Below, in pieces: positions 7,657 through 15,147 of a stretch of 23,784 nucleotides of DNA. The translations under genes were made by a program, and so were the position numbers. The notes beneath the pieces were generated by a model. It had not been told where the DNA came from. It saw only the letters and a list, made by a program, of their open reading frames with translations, and made no database searches. Origin of the DNA: Pelotomaculum_B sp964543575 (GTDB taxonomy: Bacteria; Bacillota; Desulfotomaculia; Desulfotomaculales; Pelotomaculaceae); the NCBI GenBank assembly GCA_964543575.1, contig CAZIYV010000042.1, forward strand, positions 1-23,784. The letters run 5' to 3'. Position 1 is the stretch's first letter. Each line of letters begins with the position of its first letter.

Positions 7657-7851
7657 ATGCACGTTAAAGTATCTGAACTTGTGGGAGAATCGCCGGACAG
7701 CTGGAAAGGAGCCGTGCAATCGGCTATAACGGAAGCGTCAAGAACAATAAGGAACATAGTGGCCGTGGAGGTGGTAAATTTTACCGCAAACGTTGATAAC
7801 GGCCGCCTGGTCGAGTATAAGGCCAACCTGAAAATAGCCCATACTGATTAG
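7657..7851 (+). CDS. Dodecin family protein lacking the flavin-binding tryptophan
   Basis: 64 aa from ATG 7657, with AAGGGGG at 7642-7648; a longer frame from 7627 has no ribosome site. Dodecins form hollow 12-mers that store flavins or coenzyme A. The fold signature is clear: VKVSELVGESPDSWKGAVQ, a helix to RTIRN, then VEVVN and VDNGRLVEYKANLKI. The two residues that sandwich and hold the flavin in archaeal dodecin, Trp36 and Gln55, are Ala36 and Lys55 here, so flavin binding of the archaeal kind is unlikely. It is the first gene behind the forespore-type promoter and 80 nt before spoVAC, with a hairpin between, so it is probably made in the forespore. A role in storing a small molecule in the spore is inference. 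Confidence 0.8.
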   Translation: MHVKVSELVGESPDSWKGAVQSAITEASRTIRNIVAVEVVNFTANVDNGRLVEYKANLKIAHTD

Positions 7852-7856
7852 AGAGC

Positions 7857-7880
7857 AAAGGACACCGGAAGGTGTCCTTT
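7857..7880 (+). terminator. Hairpin between dodecin and spoVAC (partial terminator or mRNA stabiliser)
   Basis: A perfect 10-bp stem, AAAGGACACC (7857-7866) with GGTGTCCTTT (7871-7880), closed by a GGAA tetraloop of the stable GNRA class. Only three Ts end the stem and AAAC follows, so full termination is doubtful. No separate promoter is visible before spoVAC. It could lower spoVA expression relative to dodecin. Confidence 0.6.
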
Positions 7881-7931
7881 AAACTGCATAATGACAAGTC
7901 TTCGGGGGAAAATGAAATAGAGGTGAGTAAA

Positions 7932-8387
7932 GTGTCAGAAGCCATGATTTCCGAAAAGCAAAAAATGGAATACGCGGAAATCGTCAAACAGGTGAAATCA
8001 AAGCCCAGGGTTTGGCGGAATATGTTTTGGGCTTTCGTGGTAGGCGGATTTATCTGTTTAACCGGCCAGGTTTTCTACAACTACTTCCTTAGACTTGGTT
8101 TGAATTTAAATGATGCAGGCGCCGCAACCTCCTCTGTGCTGATCTTTATAGCAGCGTTTTTAACCGGGCTGGGTGTTTATGACGAAATCAGCAGGTTCGG
8201 AGGGGCTGGCGGGATCGTGCCGATTACCGGCTTTGCCAACTCTATGGTAGCTTCTGCTATGGAATACCGCGCCGAAGGGCTTGTTTTCGGGGTCGGCGCC
8301 AGGCTTTTCAGTATTGCCGGCCCGGTACTGGTATGGGGGATTATGACAGCCTGGGTGGCTGGTATTTTATATTATTTTTTCAGATAG
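7932..8387 (+). CDS. spoVAC: Stage V sporulation protein AC (DPA channel subunit)
   Basis: 151 aa from GTG 7932, behind AGGTGAG (7921-7927); the family length is about 150. A longer frame begins at 7872, inside the hairpin, and is rejected. SpoVAC is an inner-membrane protein of the SpoVA complex, which imports dipicolinic acid into the forespore and releases it at germination; in B. subtilis it behaves as a mechanosensitive channel. Membrane segments are visible near residues 34-57, 71-91 and 123-148. GGIVPITGFANSMVASAMEYRAEG (first 20 residues from about 97) is a hallmark that returns in SpoVAE (TVPLTGFGHLLAQGAI), showing their common origin. It starts the AC-AD-AE-AEA-AF run. Confidence 0.92.
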   Translation: MSEAMISEKQKMEYAEIVKQVKSKPRVWRNMFWAFVVGGFICLTGQVFYNYFLRLGLNLNDAGAATSSVLIFIAAFLTGLGVYDEISRFGGAGGIVPITGFANSMVASAMEYRAEGLVFGVGARLFSIAGPVLVWGIMTAWVAGILYYFFR

Positions 8388-8397
8388 GGGTGGAATA

Positions 8398-9411
8398 TTG
8401 GCGGCATCAAAAAAAAACGGCAGTCAGACAGTCTGGTTTGAGAACCCGCCTGTAATCATTTCTGCCGCGTCTGTAGTGGGCCCGCTGGAAGGGGAAGGCC
8501 CGCTGGGCAAAACCTTTGATAAGGTTTTTAATGACACTTATTGCGGTGAGGAAACCTGGGAAAAGGCGGAGCAGCGGTTGATGCTCGACGCTATGAAAAA
8601 AGCCCTGCAAAAAGCCAATCTGCAAGAAAAAGATATTGATTTCATGCTGGCGGGAGATTTATTAAACCAGATTATCAGCGCGAATTTTACAGCCAGGGCT
8701 TTGTCAATACCATTTATAGGACTGTACGGCGCTTGTTCCACCATGTACGAAGGTATGGCGCTGGGGTCAATACTGATTGACGGCGGCTTTGCCGAAAGGG
8801 TCCTGGTGGGCGCCTCCAGCCATTACAGCACAGCCGAGAGGCAGTATCGCTTCCCGACAGAACTGGGCGTACAGCGGCCTATGACCGCCCAGTGGACAGT
8901 GACCGGCGCCGGAGCGGTGGTACTGTCGCGCAATGGGAGCGGCCCGGTGATCACACATGCCACCATCGGCAAGGTAATCGATATGGGGCAGGGTGATCCG
9001 CTGGATATGGGAGCCGCTATGGCCCCCGCCGCGGCGGATACTATCGCGCGGCATTTAGGGGATACCGGGCGCACATGCGATTACTACGATCTTATTTTTA
9101 CCGGTGACCTCGGGTCCTACGGTAAAAAGCTGGCAGAGCAGTTTTTAAAGCAAAAAGGCTATGATATCTCAGAGCGCTTTACGGACTGCGGCATATTAAT
9201 TTACAGCGGAGGGCAGGATGTCCACGCGGGAGGCAGTGGCTGTGGGTGCTCGGCGGTAGTTACCTGCGGCTACCTGATCGAGCGGCTTAAAGCCGGCAGG
9301 TATAAACGGATGCTCGGTATAGGCACAGGGGCGCTGATGAGTCCCTGCAGCGTGCAGCAGGGGGAAACAATTCCCAGCATAGGTCACGCAGTAGTGATTG
9401 AAGCTCGTTAA
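8398..9411 (+). CDS. spoVAD: Stage V sporulation protein AD (DPA-binding, thiolase fold)
   Basis: 337 aa from TTG 8398, with GGGGTGGA at 8387-8394 overlapping the spoVAC stop; family length is about 338. SpoVAD has a thiolase-like fold and binds dipicolinic acid directly on the outer face of the inner spore membrane. Visible family features are the N-terminal VVGPLEGEGPLG, the thiolase-like YGACSTMYEGMALGSILID block (about 108-126), GASSHYSTAERQYRFPTELG and the C-terminal GTGALMSPCSVQQGETIP (about 306-323). There is no signal peptide, as expected for a protein brought to the membrane by its partners. The start codon is rare, but no better one is visible. Confidence 0.93.
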   Translation: MAASKKNGSQTVWFENPPVIISAASVVGPLEGEGPLGKTFDKVFNDTYCGEETWEKAEQRLMLDAMKKALQKANLQEKDIDFMLAGDLLNQIISANFTARALSIPFIGLYGACSTMYEGMALGSILIDGGFAERVLVGASSHYSTAERQYRFPTELGVQRPMTAQWTVTGAGAVVLSRNGSGPVITHATIGKVIDMGQGDPLDMGAAMAPAAADTIARHLGDTGRTCDYYDLIFTGDLGSYGKKLAEQFLKQKGYDISERFTDCGILIYSGGQDVHAGGSGCGCSAVVTCGYLIERLKAGRYKRMLGIGTGALMSPCSVQQGETIPSIGHAVVIEAR

Positions 9412-9424
9412 GGAGGCCATAGAA

Positions 9425-9781
9425 GTGGGGTTTTTTTGGGCGTTTGTTGTCGGCGGAGCCTTATGTGTAATCGGACAGCTGTTAATGGACCTGACCAGTT
9501 ACAAGTTTACGTCGGCTCACGTTTTAGTAACCTTTGTCACGGCCGGCGCTGTTATCAGCGCCCTTGGCCTCTACCAGCCTCTGGTTAAGCTGGCGGGCGC
9601 CGGCGCCACAGTACCATTGACCGGGTTTGGTCACCTGCTGGCTCAGGGAGCCATAATTGGAGTTAAAGAAAACGGTATTCTCGGCGCTTTCAGCGGGGGG
9701 GTCACGGCTGCCGCAGCGGGAATCACAGCGGCGATAGTATTCGGTTACCTTGCGGCGCTGGCTTTTAAACCGAGGGGGTAG
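9425..9781 (+). CDS. spoVAE: Stage V sporulation protein AE (SpoVAEb, membrane subunit)
   Basis: 118 aa from GTG 9425, set by a perfect AAGGAGG at 9410-9416; the family is about 116 aa. A frame opening at 9398 overlaps spoVAD and lacks a ribosome site. It is a small membrane protein of the SpoVA DPA channel, with hydrophobic segments near residues 2-24, 34-52 and 85-112 and the shared motif TVPLTGFGHLLAQGAI. It resembles SpoVAC across its length (FWAFVVGGxxCxxGQ in both), so the two are paralogues. It lies 13 nt after spoVAD and 7 nt before spoVAEA. Confidence 0.92.
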   Translation: MGFFWAFVVGGALCVIGQLLMDLTSYKFTSAHVLVTFVTAGAVISALGLYQPLVKLAGAGATVPLTGFGHLLAQGAIIGVKENGILGAFSGGVTAAAAGITAAIVFGYLAALAFKPRG

Positions 9782-9788
9782 GAAGTAA

Positions 9789-10367
9789 ATGGACACTGCC
9801 AAAAGAAAGGTAATCCTGATCACAGATGGCGACCGCATAGCCAGGAAGGCAGTTGAAACAGCCGCCCATAATGTGGGAGCGCGCTGCATTTCCTGTTCAG
9901 CCGGCAACCCGACCACCAAGTCTGGGGAGGAGCTTGTAAGTATGATCAAAACCGCGCCTTCAGACCCGGTTGTGGTAATGCTTGATGACCGCGGCTATAA
10001 CGGTATGGGCCGGGGTGAAACAGCCATGGCCTATATCGCCGGCCACCCGGATATCGAGGTCCTGGGAGTTCTGGCTGTAGCCTCAAATACTGAAAATGTA
10101 TGCGGTTGTGAAGTTGACCTGTCAATAAACAGGAACGGGGATTTCATTGACGGCCCTGTAGATAAGATGGGCTGGCCGACGCAGAGCCTGCTGGAAGGCG
10201 ATACGGTAGAGGTTCTCAACAAACTTAACATCCCGCTGGTAATTGGCATCGGTGATATTGGAAAAATGGACGGTGAGGACGAAGCTGAAAGGGGCGCGCC
10301 CCTGACCACCAGCGCGTTAAGAACTATCCTGGACAGGAGTGGTTTCAATGTTTCGGTCCAAAAATAA
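9789..10367 (+). CDS. spoVAEA: Stage V sporulation protein AEA (soluble SpoVA component)
   Basis: 192 aa from ATG 9789. It matches the SpoVAEa family: KVILITDGDRIARKAVETAA at the N-terminus, ISCSAGNPT, PVVVMLDDRGYNGMGRGE, the VLGVLAVASNTEN block, and the end GIGDIGKMDGEDEAERGAP. There is no signal peptide or membrane segment, so it is soluble. In Bacillus the protein is found in spores and, with SpoVAF, tunes the rate of germination rather than forming the DPA pore. Its 3' end overlaps spoVAF by 20 nt, which fits coupled translation of the two. Confidence 0.9.
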   Translation: MDTAKRKVILITDGDRIARKAVETAAHNVGARCISCSAGNPTTKSGEELVSMIKTAPSDPVVVMLDDRGYNGMGRGETAMAYIAGHPDIEVLGVLAVASNTENVCGCEVDLSINRNGDFIDGPVDKMGWPTQSLLEGDTVEVLNKLNIPLVIGIGDIGKMDGEDEAERGAPLTTSALRTILDRSGFNVSVQK

Positions 10368-11898
10368 AAAATTAACGAAAAAGCCTGATGACAAGGAAAA
10401 AACCAGGATTAGCAAAAACCTGGATGAAAACATTAAAATTCTTGATGCCGAGATGGGAATCAAGAAAAATTTTGATGTTTTGACCAGGGATTTGGTCGTA
10501 GGAGGGAAAAACGTTACACTTCTTTTTGTGGACGGGCTGACCAACGACCAGATTGTTACGCTGGTTCTGCAAAACCTGATGCCTCTTGATCATAAGGATA
10601 TGGCGCCGGATAGCCTTAAAAAACTATTCCAGGGCCATCTTGGCTATACCGAGGTGGAGGAAGTCGAATATCTTGAAGACATTATGACCAAAGTACTGGC
10701 CGGTCCTATCGCTATCCTGGTCGACGGTTCAGAAAAGGCTATTATTATGGACGCCCGGACCTATCCGATCCGCAACCCGGAAGAGCCTGACCTGGAAAGA
10801 GTGGTGCGTGGTTCCCGGGACGGCTTTGTGGAAACACTGGTGTTTAATACCGCTTTGATCAGAAGGCGGATCAGGGACCCCAAACTGCGCATGGAATATT
10901 TCCAGGTGGGGGCTCGCTCCAAGTCAGATATCATCGTCTGTTATATTGAGGATATTGCCAACCCTGATCTGGTAAACAGTATCAAGGAGAAGGTTGAATA
11001 TATCAAGATTGACGGTATACCCATGGCAGAAAAGTCGGTAGAGGAACTGATCACGCCCGGCTCTTACTGGAATCCATTCCCCAAGGTGCGCTATACGGAG
11101 AGGCCTGACGTAGCTGCCATGCATTTGCTGGAAGGACACGTGCTGGTGCTTGTGGACACCTCACCTAGTGTGATCATCACTCCAGCCACCTACTTTCATC
11201 ACCTCCAGCACGCCGAGGAATACCGCCAGAACCCAGCTGTGGGTGTGTATTTACGCTGGGTCCGGTTCATAGGTGTAGCCGCGTCATTGTTTTTGCTGCC
11301 GCTCTGGTTTCTGTTTGCCAATAACCCGGGTTTGCTTCCGCCGCAGTACGCCTACATTGGAATTAGCCAACCCTACGAGGTGCCGCTAATATTACAGTTT
11401 ATTCTAGCTGAAATATCAATTGACATGATCAGGCTGGCCACGATTCATACCCCTTCCGCTCTGGCCACCTCAACCGGTATAATTGCCGCTCTCTTAATCG
11501 GGGAACTGGCTACCAGAGTCGGTCTGTTTGCTCAGGAAGTAGTTTTATACACAGCCATCGTGGCGGTAGGGACTTTTTTAACCCCCAGTATCGAAATCGC
11601 CAACGCCAACCGGCTGGTGCGCCTTTTTTTGTTAATCATAACCGCTTTGTTCAGGGTGCCCGGCTTTGTCTTAGGGGTCGCCGGTACATTCATATTTCTG
11701 GCTCTGAATAAATCCTTCGGTATCCCTTACCTGTGGCCGCTGGTACCGTTCAACTTAAAGGCGCTGGCCAGTATTGTGGTCCGGATGCCTGTCCCGGTGC
11801 GCAACACCAGGCCGAGCATCTTGAAACCGCTTGACCGCGACCGCCAGGTGGCAGCCGCCCCGGCCAGGAAGCCGTCCGGCGGGAGAAAAGATAAATAG
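10348..11898 (+). CDS. spoVAF: Stage V sporulation protein AF (GerA-type spore germination protein)
   Basis: 516 aa from ATG 10348, with CAGGAG at 10334-10339 and overlap with spoVAEA; a GTG at 10339 is possible but less well placed. It belongs to the GerA/GerAA family. A long soluble N-terminal half (to about 310) contains LFVDGLTNDQIVT and the family signature RGSRDGFVETLVFNTALIRR (about 151-170), typical of GerA A subunits. Hydrophobic membrane segments follow at about 308-328, 345-365, 375-395, 400-420 and 430-465. In Bacillus, SpoVAF with SpoVAEa assists germinant receptors and DPA release at the inner spore membrane. The C-terminal tail is basic. No terminator is seen before the next gene 45 nt on. 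Confidence 0.93.
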   Translation: MFRSKNKKLTKKPDDKEKTRISKNLDENIKILDAEMGIKKNFDVLTRDLVVGGKNVTLLFVDGLTNDQIVTLVLQNLMPLDHKDMAPDSLKKLFQGHLGYTEVEEVEYLEDIMTKVLAGPIAILVDGSEKAIIMDARTYPIRNPEEPDLERVVRGSRDGFVETLVFNTALIRRRIRDPKLRMEYFQVGARSKSDIIVCYIEDIANPDLVNSIKEKVEYIKIDGIPMAEKSVEELITPGSYWNPFPKVRYTERPDVAAMHLLEGHVLVLVDTSPSVIITPATYFHHLQHAEEYRQNPAVGVYLRWVRFIGVAASLFLLPLWFLFANNPGLLPPQYAYIGISQPYEVPLILQFILAEISIDMIRLATIHTPSALATSTGIIAALLIGELATRVGLFAQEVVLYTAIVAVGTFLTPSIEIANANRLVRLFLLIITALFRVPGFVLGVAGTFIFLALNKSFGIPYLWPLVPFNLKALASIVVRMPVPVRNTRPSILKPLDRDRQVAAAPARKPSGGRKDK

Positions 11899-11943
11899 CA
11901 AACAAGTAAAGCAAGCAGGTTTTGAGGGGGGATTAATATATCT

Positions 11944-12915
11944 TTGAAAATTGGCATACCAAGGGTGCTTCTGTATTATTACTATTACCCTTTGTGGCGG
12001 GTTTTTTTTGAAGAATTGGGCGCCGAGGTGGTGCTTTCATCCCGTTCTACCAAGGGAGTCCTGGCTAAAGGCCTGAAAAGTGCCGTGGATGAAGTGTGCC
12101 TGCCAGTAAAACTGGCTTTTGGCCATGTTCTGGACCTGGCCGGCAAGGTAGATCTGATTTTTCTCCCCAGAATGGTGAGTGTTAAAAAGCGTGAGTATAT
12201 CTGTCCGAAATTCATGGGCCTGCCGGACATGATCCGATGTATGCAAGGGCTGCCTCCGCTGATTGATGTTAACGTTAACCTGTATAAAAAGAAAAGCAAC
12301 GCTTATGCCGCCGTGCGGGAGGTTGGGAAAATCCTGACTGGCAATCATCTGAAAATATGGATGGCCTACCGGCGCGCTCTAATTGCGCAGAATAAGTATT
12401 TCAGGCTCCTGCATTTGGGGCTGATGCCTCCTGAAGCTCTGGCAATCATGGAAGACCGGGTGAAAGAAGAGCCGCTGCCGGAGCGGGAAGATATGACCAT
12501 TGCCCTGATCGGGCACCCTTACAATATTTACGACTCCTACATCAGCATGGACCTGATCGGCCGCCTGCGTGATATGGGAGCAACGGTGGCAACAGCGGAA
12601 CATCTTGCCGGGAATGTTGTAAGAAGACACGCCGCCTGCCTGCCTAAAAAGCTTTTCTGGACTCTGGGCCAGCGCATGATCGGGGCGGCCTGTCACTACC
12701 TGGAACGACCGGATGTGTGCGGCCTGGTACATGTGGCTGCTTTCGGCTGTGGTCCGGATTCAATGACAGGTGAACTGATTGGGCGTTACGCGCACTCCGC
12801 CGGCAAGCCGTTCTTAAACCTTACCCTGGACGAACATACCGGTGAGGCCGGTATTATGACCAGGCTTGAAGCCTTTTGGGACATGGTGAACTGGAGAAAA
12901 GCGGTAGGGATGTGA
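11944..12915 (+). CDS. Acyl-CoA dehydratase activase-related protein A (DUF2229 type)
   Basis: 323 aa from TTG 11944; GAGGGGGG lies at 11924-11931, somewhat far upstream, so the start is less certain. It matches the DUF2229 family, found fused to or beside ATPases of the 2-hydroxyacyl-CoA dehydratase activator type. Key features are the N-terminal KIGIPRVLLYYYYYPLWRVF, DEVCLPVKLAFGHV with Cys52, ICPKFMGLPDMIRC with Cys87 and Cys99, FGCGPDSMTG, and the C-terminal LDEHTGEAGIMTRLEAFWD. The conserved cysteines suggest an iron-sulfur cluster. It shares N- and C-terminal motifs with the next gene and is its distant paralogue. It probably works with that gene and the ATPase after it. The substrate is unknown. 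Confidence 0.8.
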   Translation: MKIGIPRVLLYYYYYPLWRVFFEELGAEVVLSSRSTKGVLAKGLKSAVDEVCLPVKLAFGHVLDLAGKVDLIFLPRMVSVKKREYICPKFMGLPDMIRCMQGLPPLIDVNVNLYKKKSNAYAAVREVGKILTGNHLKIWMAYRRALIAQNKYFRLLHLGLMPPEALAIMEDRVKEEPLPEREDMTIALIGHPYNIYDSYISMDLIGRLRDMGATVATAEHLAGNVVRRHAACLPKKLFWTLGQRMIGAACHYLERPDVCGLVHVAAFGCGPDSMTGELIGRYAHSAGKPFLNLTLDEHTGEAGIMTRLEAFWDMVNWRKAVGM

Positions 12916-12950
12916 AATGGGACGTCTCACGACTAAATCGGAGGTGAATC

Positions 12951-14051
12951 ATGCGCGTTACTTTTCCTCATATGGGGAATTTATATATTCCTATCAAAGC
13001 AATGCTCAATTACCTGGGAGTTGATGTGGTAGTCCCGCCGCCCTCAAGCAAAAAAACCCTCACGCTTGGCGCAAAGTATGGGCCGGAATTCGCCTGTCTG
13101 CCCATGAAGTTGAATTTGGGGAACTTTATAGAAGCCAGTGAACTGGGAGCGGATACCATTATTATGGCCGGTGGGTGCGGCCCGTGCCGTTTTGGCTACT
13201 ACGCCCAGATTGAGCACGCTATTTTACAGGATATAGGGTGCGATATGCGGCTTATCGTTTTTGAGCCGCCGGAGCGCCACTTTTCGGAGCTGATGGTTAA
13301 AATTAAACGAATATCCGGCAACCGTTCCTGGTGGCACGTGATCCAGGCCGTTCGCTTTGGTTACCAGAAAGCAAGAGCGGTAGACGATGTGGAAATGGCA
13401 GCTTTTAAATCACGGCCCAGAGAACTGACACCAGGGGCAACCGATGCCGCCCAGACAGCAGCGCTAAAACTCATTGACGCGGCAGCTTCCCAGAGAGAAC
13501 TGGCGGAAGCAAGAAAGAAGGCCTGTGACATCATGACGGATATTGCAGCAGATAAAAGCAGGCCGGTTGTGAAAATAGGTGTGATCGGAGAAATCTATAC
13601 TTTGCTTGACCCCTTTTCTAACCAGCACCTGGAGAGGCGGTTGGGTATTCTCGGAGCGGAGGTAGATCGCTCAATATACTTAAGTGAATGGGTCAACGAC
13701 CACATTTTTATGGGATTGGTTAAAGGGATGAGATCCAGGAAAGAAGCCTGCGCGGCAGCCTTTCCCTACCTGCGGCATTTTGTGGGCGGCCACGGGCAGG
13801 AAACCATAGGCAGCGCGGTAAATTACGCCCGCTCAGGGTATGACGGCCTGATTCAACTTTTACCTTTCACCTGCATGCCGGAGATAGTGGCTGAAAGTAT
13901 CCTGCCTGAAATGAGCGCTGATTACAGCATCCCGTCCATGACCATGATTGTGGATGAACATACCGGTGAAGCGGGAACCTTGACCCGTCTGGAGGCTTTC
14001 GTGGACTTGCTGGAGCGTAAAAAGGAAACGAGGGAGGCTCTGTATTCATAA
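12951..14051 (+). CDS. Acyl-CoA dehydratase activase-related protein B (DUF2229/HgdB-like)
   Basis: 366 aa from ATG 12951, behind CGGAGGTG (12939-12946). It is a paralogue of the preceding protein: FPHMGNLYIPIKAML at the start, FACLPMKLNLGNFIEA with Cys49, and VDEHTGEAGTLTRLEAFVDL at the end. It also has GGCGPCRFGYY (Cys76, Cys79) and LLPFTCMPEIVAESILP, which recall the cluster-binding region of 2-hydroxyacyl-CoA dehydratase subunits (HgdB/BcrB type). A variable, alanine- and lysine-rich helical stretch lies around residues 140-200. It ends 2 nt before the ATPase gene, so the two are translated together. A role as the acceptor of ATP-driven electrons from that ATPase is inferred from family and context. 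Confidence 0.8.
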   Translation: MRVTFPHMGNLYIPIKAMLNYLGVDVVVPPPSSKKTLTLGAKYGPEFACLPMKLNLGNFIEASELGADTIIMAGGCGPCRFGYYAQIEHAILQDIGCDMRLIVFEPPERHFSELMVKIKRISGNRSWWHVIQAVRFGYQKARAVDDVEMAAFKSRPRELTPGATDAAQTAALKLIDAAASQRELAEARKKACDIMTDIAADKSRPVVKIGVIGEIYTLLDPFSNQHLERRLGILGAEVDRSIYLSEWVNDHIFMGLVKGMRSRKEACAAAFPYLRHFVGGHGQETIGSAVNYARSGYDGLIQLLPFTCMPEIVAESILPEMSADYSIPSMTMIVDEHTGEAGTLTRLEAFVDLLERKKETREALYS

Positions 14052-14053
14052 TA

Positions 14054-15031
14054 ATGAAAGGATATCTGGGGGTAGACATTGGTTCAGTCAGCACCAACAT
14101 AGTCTTCATAGACGAAGGTGGTGTTGTTTTTGAGAGTATTTACCTGAGAACAATGGGTCAGCCAATTGTGACCGTACAAAAGGGTTTGCAGGAACTTGGC
14201 GGGCGCCTGCCGGCTGGCACAAAAATAAAAGGAGTTGGCACCACTGGCAGTGGCAGGAACCTGATCGGTGTTATTATCGGTGCTGACGCTGTAAAAAATG
14301 AGATTACTTCCCATGCCGTCGCCACCTCCCAGGTGGTGCCGGGAGTGCAGACCATTCTGGAGATAGGCGGGCAGGACTCAAAGATCATCATACTGCGCAA
14401 CGGAGTAGTATCAGATTTCGCGATGAATACAGTATGTGCCGCAGGCACGGGGTCTTTCCTGGATCAACAGGCCTCCCGCCTGAACATTCTCATAGAGGAG
14501 TTCGGGGAAGTCGCCCTGCAGGCTGAGTCGCCGGTCAGGATTGCCGGACGGTGCGCGGTGTTTGCGGAATCCGACATGATTCACAAGCAGCAAATGGGCT
14601 GCAGCCTGCCTGACATATTGGCTGGGCTGTGCGAGGCTCTGGTGCGCAACTACCTTAATAATGTGGGCAAAGGCAAAGAAATTATAGCTCCGGTTGTATT
14701 CCAGGGCGGCGTGGCCGCCAATGTCGGTATGATCAGGGCTTTTGAAAAAGAGCTTGGGCTGCCCGTAAAAGTGCCTCCTTACTTTAATGTAATGGGTGCG
14801 GTGGGCGCGGCTCTGTTGTCCAGGGAAGCTGTGGCCAGAAAAGGACCAAGCTGTTTTAAGGGATTCAGGGTATCCGAGATGGACTTCAAGACAGGAAGCT
14901 TTGAATGCTCCGGCTGCTCTAACCTTTGTGAGGTGATAGAAATAAAAGAAGAAGGAGATATAATTGCCCGCTGGGGAGACCGCTGCGGCAAGTGGGGCAG
15001 CACAGTGAGAAGAGAAGAAAAAATCAGCTGA
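14054..15031 (+). CDS. BcrA/BadF/BadG/HgdC-type ATPase (2-hydroxyacyl-CoA dehydratase activase)
   Basis: 325 aa from ATG 14054, without a strong ribosome site, so probably translated by coupling to the gene 2 nt upstream. Activases of this ASKHA family use ATP to push one low-potential electron from a [4Fe-4S] cluster held between two subunits into a partner enzyme. Visible are the phosphate-1 motif LGVDIGSVSTNIVFID (5-20), GVGTTGSGR, the phosphate-2 region ILEIGGQDSKIIIL, and the two cluster cysteines: Cys128 in NTVCAAGTGSFLDQQ and Cys167 in GRCAVFAESDMIH (Cys127 and Cys166 in HgdC). Beyond the usual 260 residues there is an extra tail with Cys285, Cys288, Cys292 and Cys311 (SFECSGCSNLC...DRCGKWG), which could hold a second cluster or a metal. 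Confidence 0.88.
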   Translation: MKGYLGVDIGSVSTNIVFIDEGGVVFESIYLRTMGQPIVTVQKGLQELGGRLPAGTKIKGVGTTGSGRNLIGVIIGADAVKNEITSHAVATSQVVPGVQTILEIGGQDSKIIILRNGVVSDFAMNTVCAAGTGSFLDQQASRLNILIEEFGEVALQAESPVRIAGRCAVFAESDMIHKQQMGCSLPDILAGLCEALVRNYLNNVGKGKEIIAPVVFQGGVAANVGMIRAFEKELGLPVKVPPYFNVMGAVGAALLSREAVARKGPSCFKGFRVSEMDFKTGSFECSGCSNLCEVIEIKEEGDIIARWGDRCGKWGSTVRREEKIS

Positions 15032-15068
15032 CAGGTTATAGCAGTTGCCGGTAATTTTAAATAATGTA

Positions 15069-15098
15069 TTGCGTTAGAAGGATTTTATTTGATAAAAT
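15069..15098 (+). promoter_or_regulatory. Weak vegetative promoter candidate for trpB2
   Basis: TTGCGT (15069-15074), an 18-nt spacer, then TAAAAT (15093-15098). The -10 matches 5 of 6 positions of TATAAT; the -35 only its first three. An ATTTTAT/ATAAAAT dyad overlaps the -10. The 116-nt gap after the activase gene otherwise shows no clear terminator. Confidence 0.35.
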
Positions 15099-15147
15099 AC
15101 CAGTAACTATTTCCATTATTTCAGAGTAGAGGGGAGAAAGAGAAGAG

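Noticed and set aside
7872..7931. N-terminal extension of spoVAC from GTG 7872
   Set aside because: The start is inside a perfect hairpin, has no ribosome site, and would make the protein longer than the family; GTG 7932 has AGGTGAG before it.
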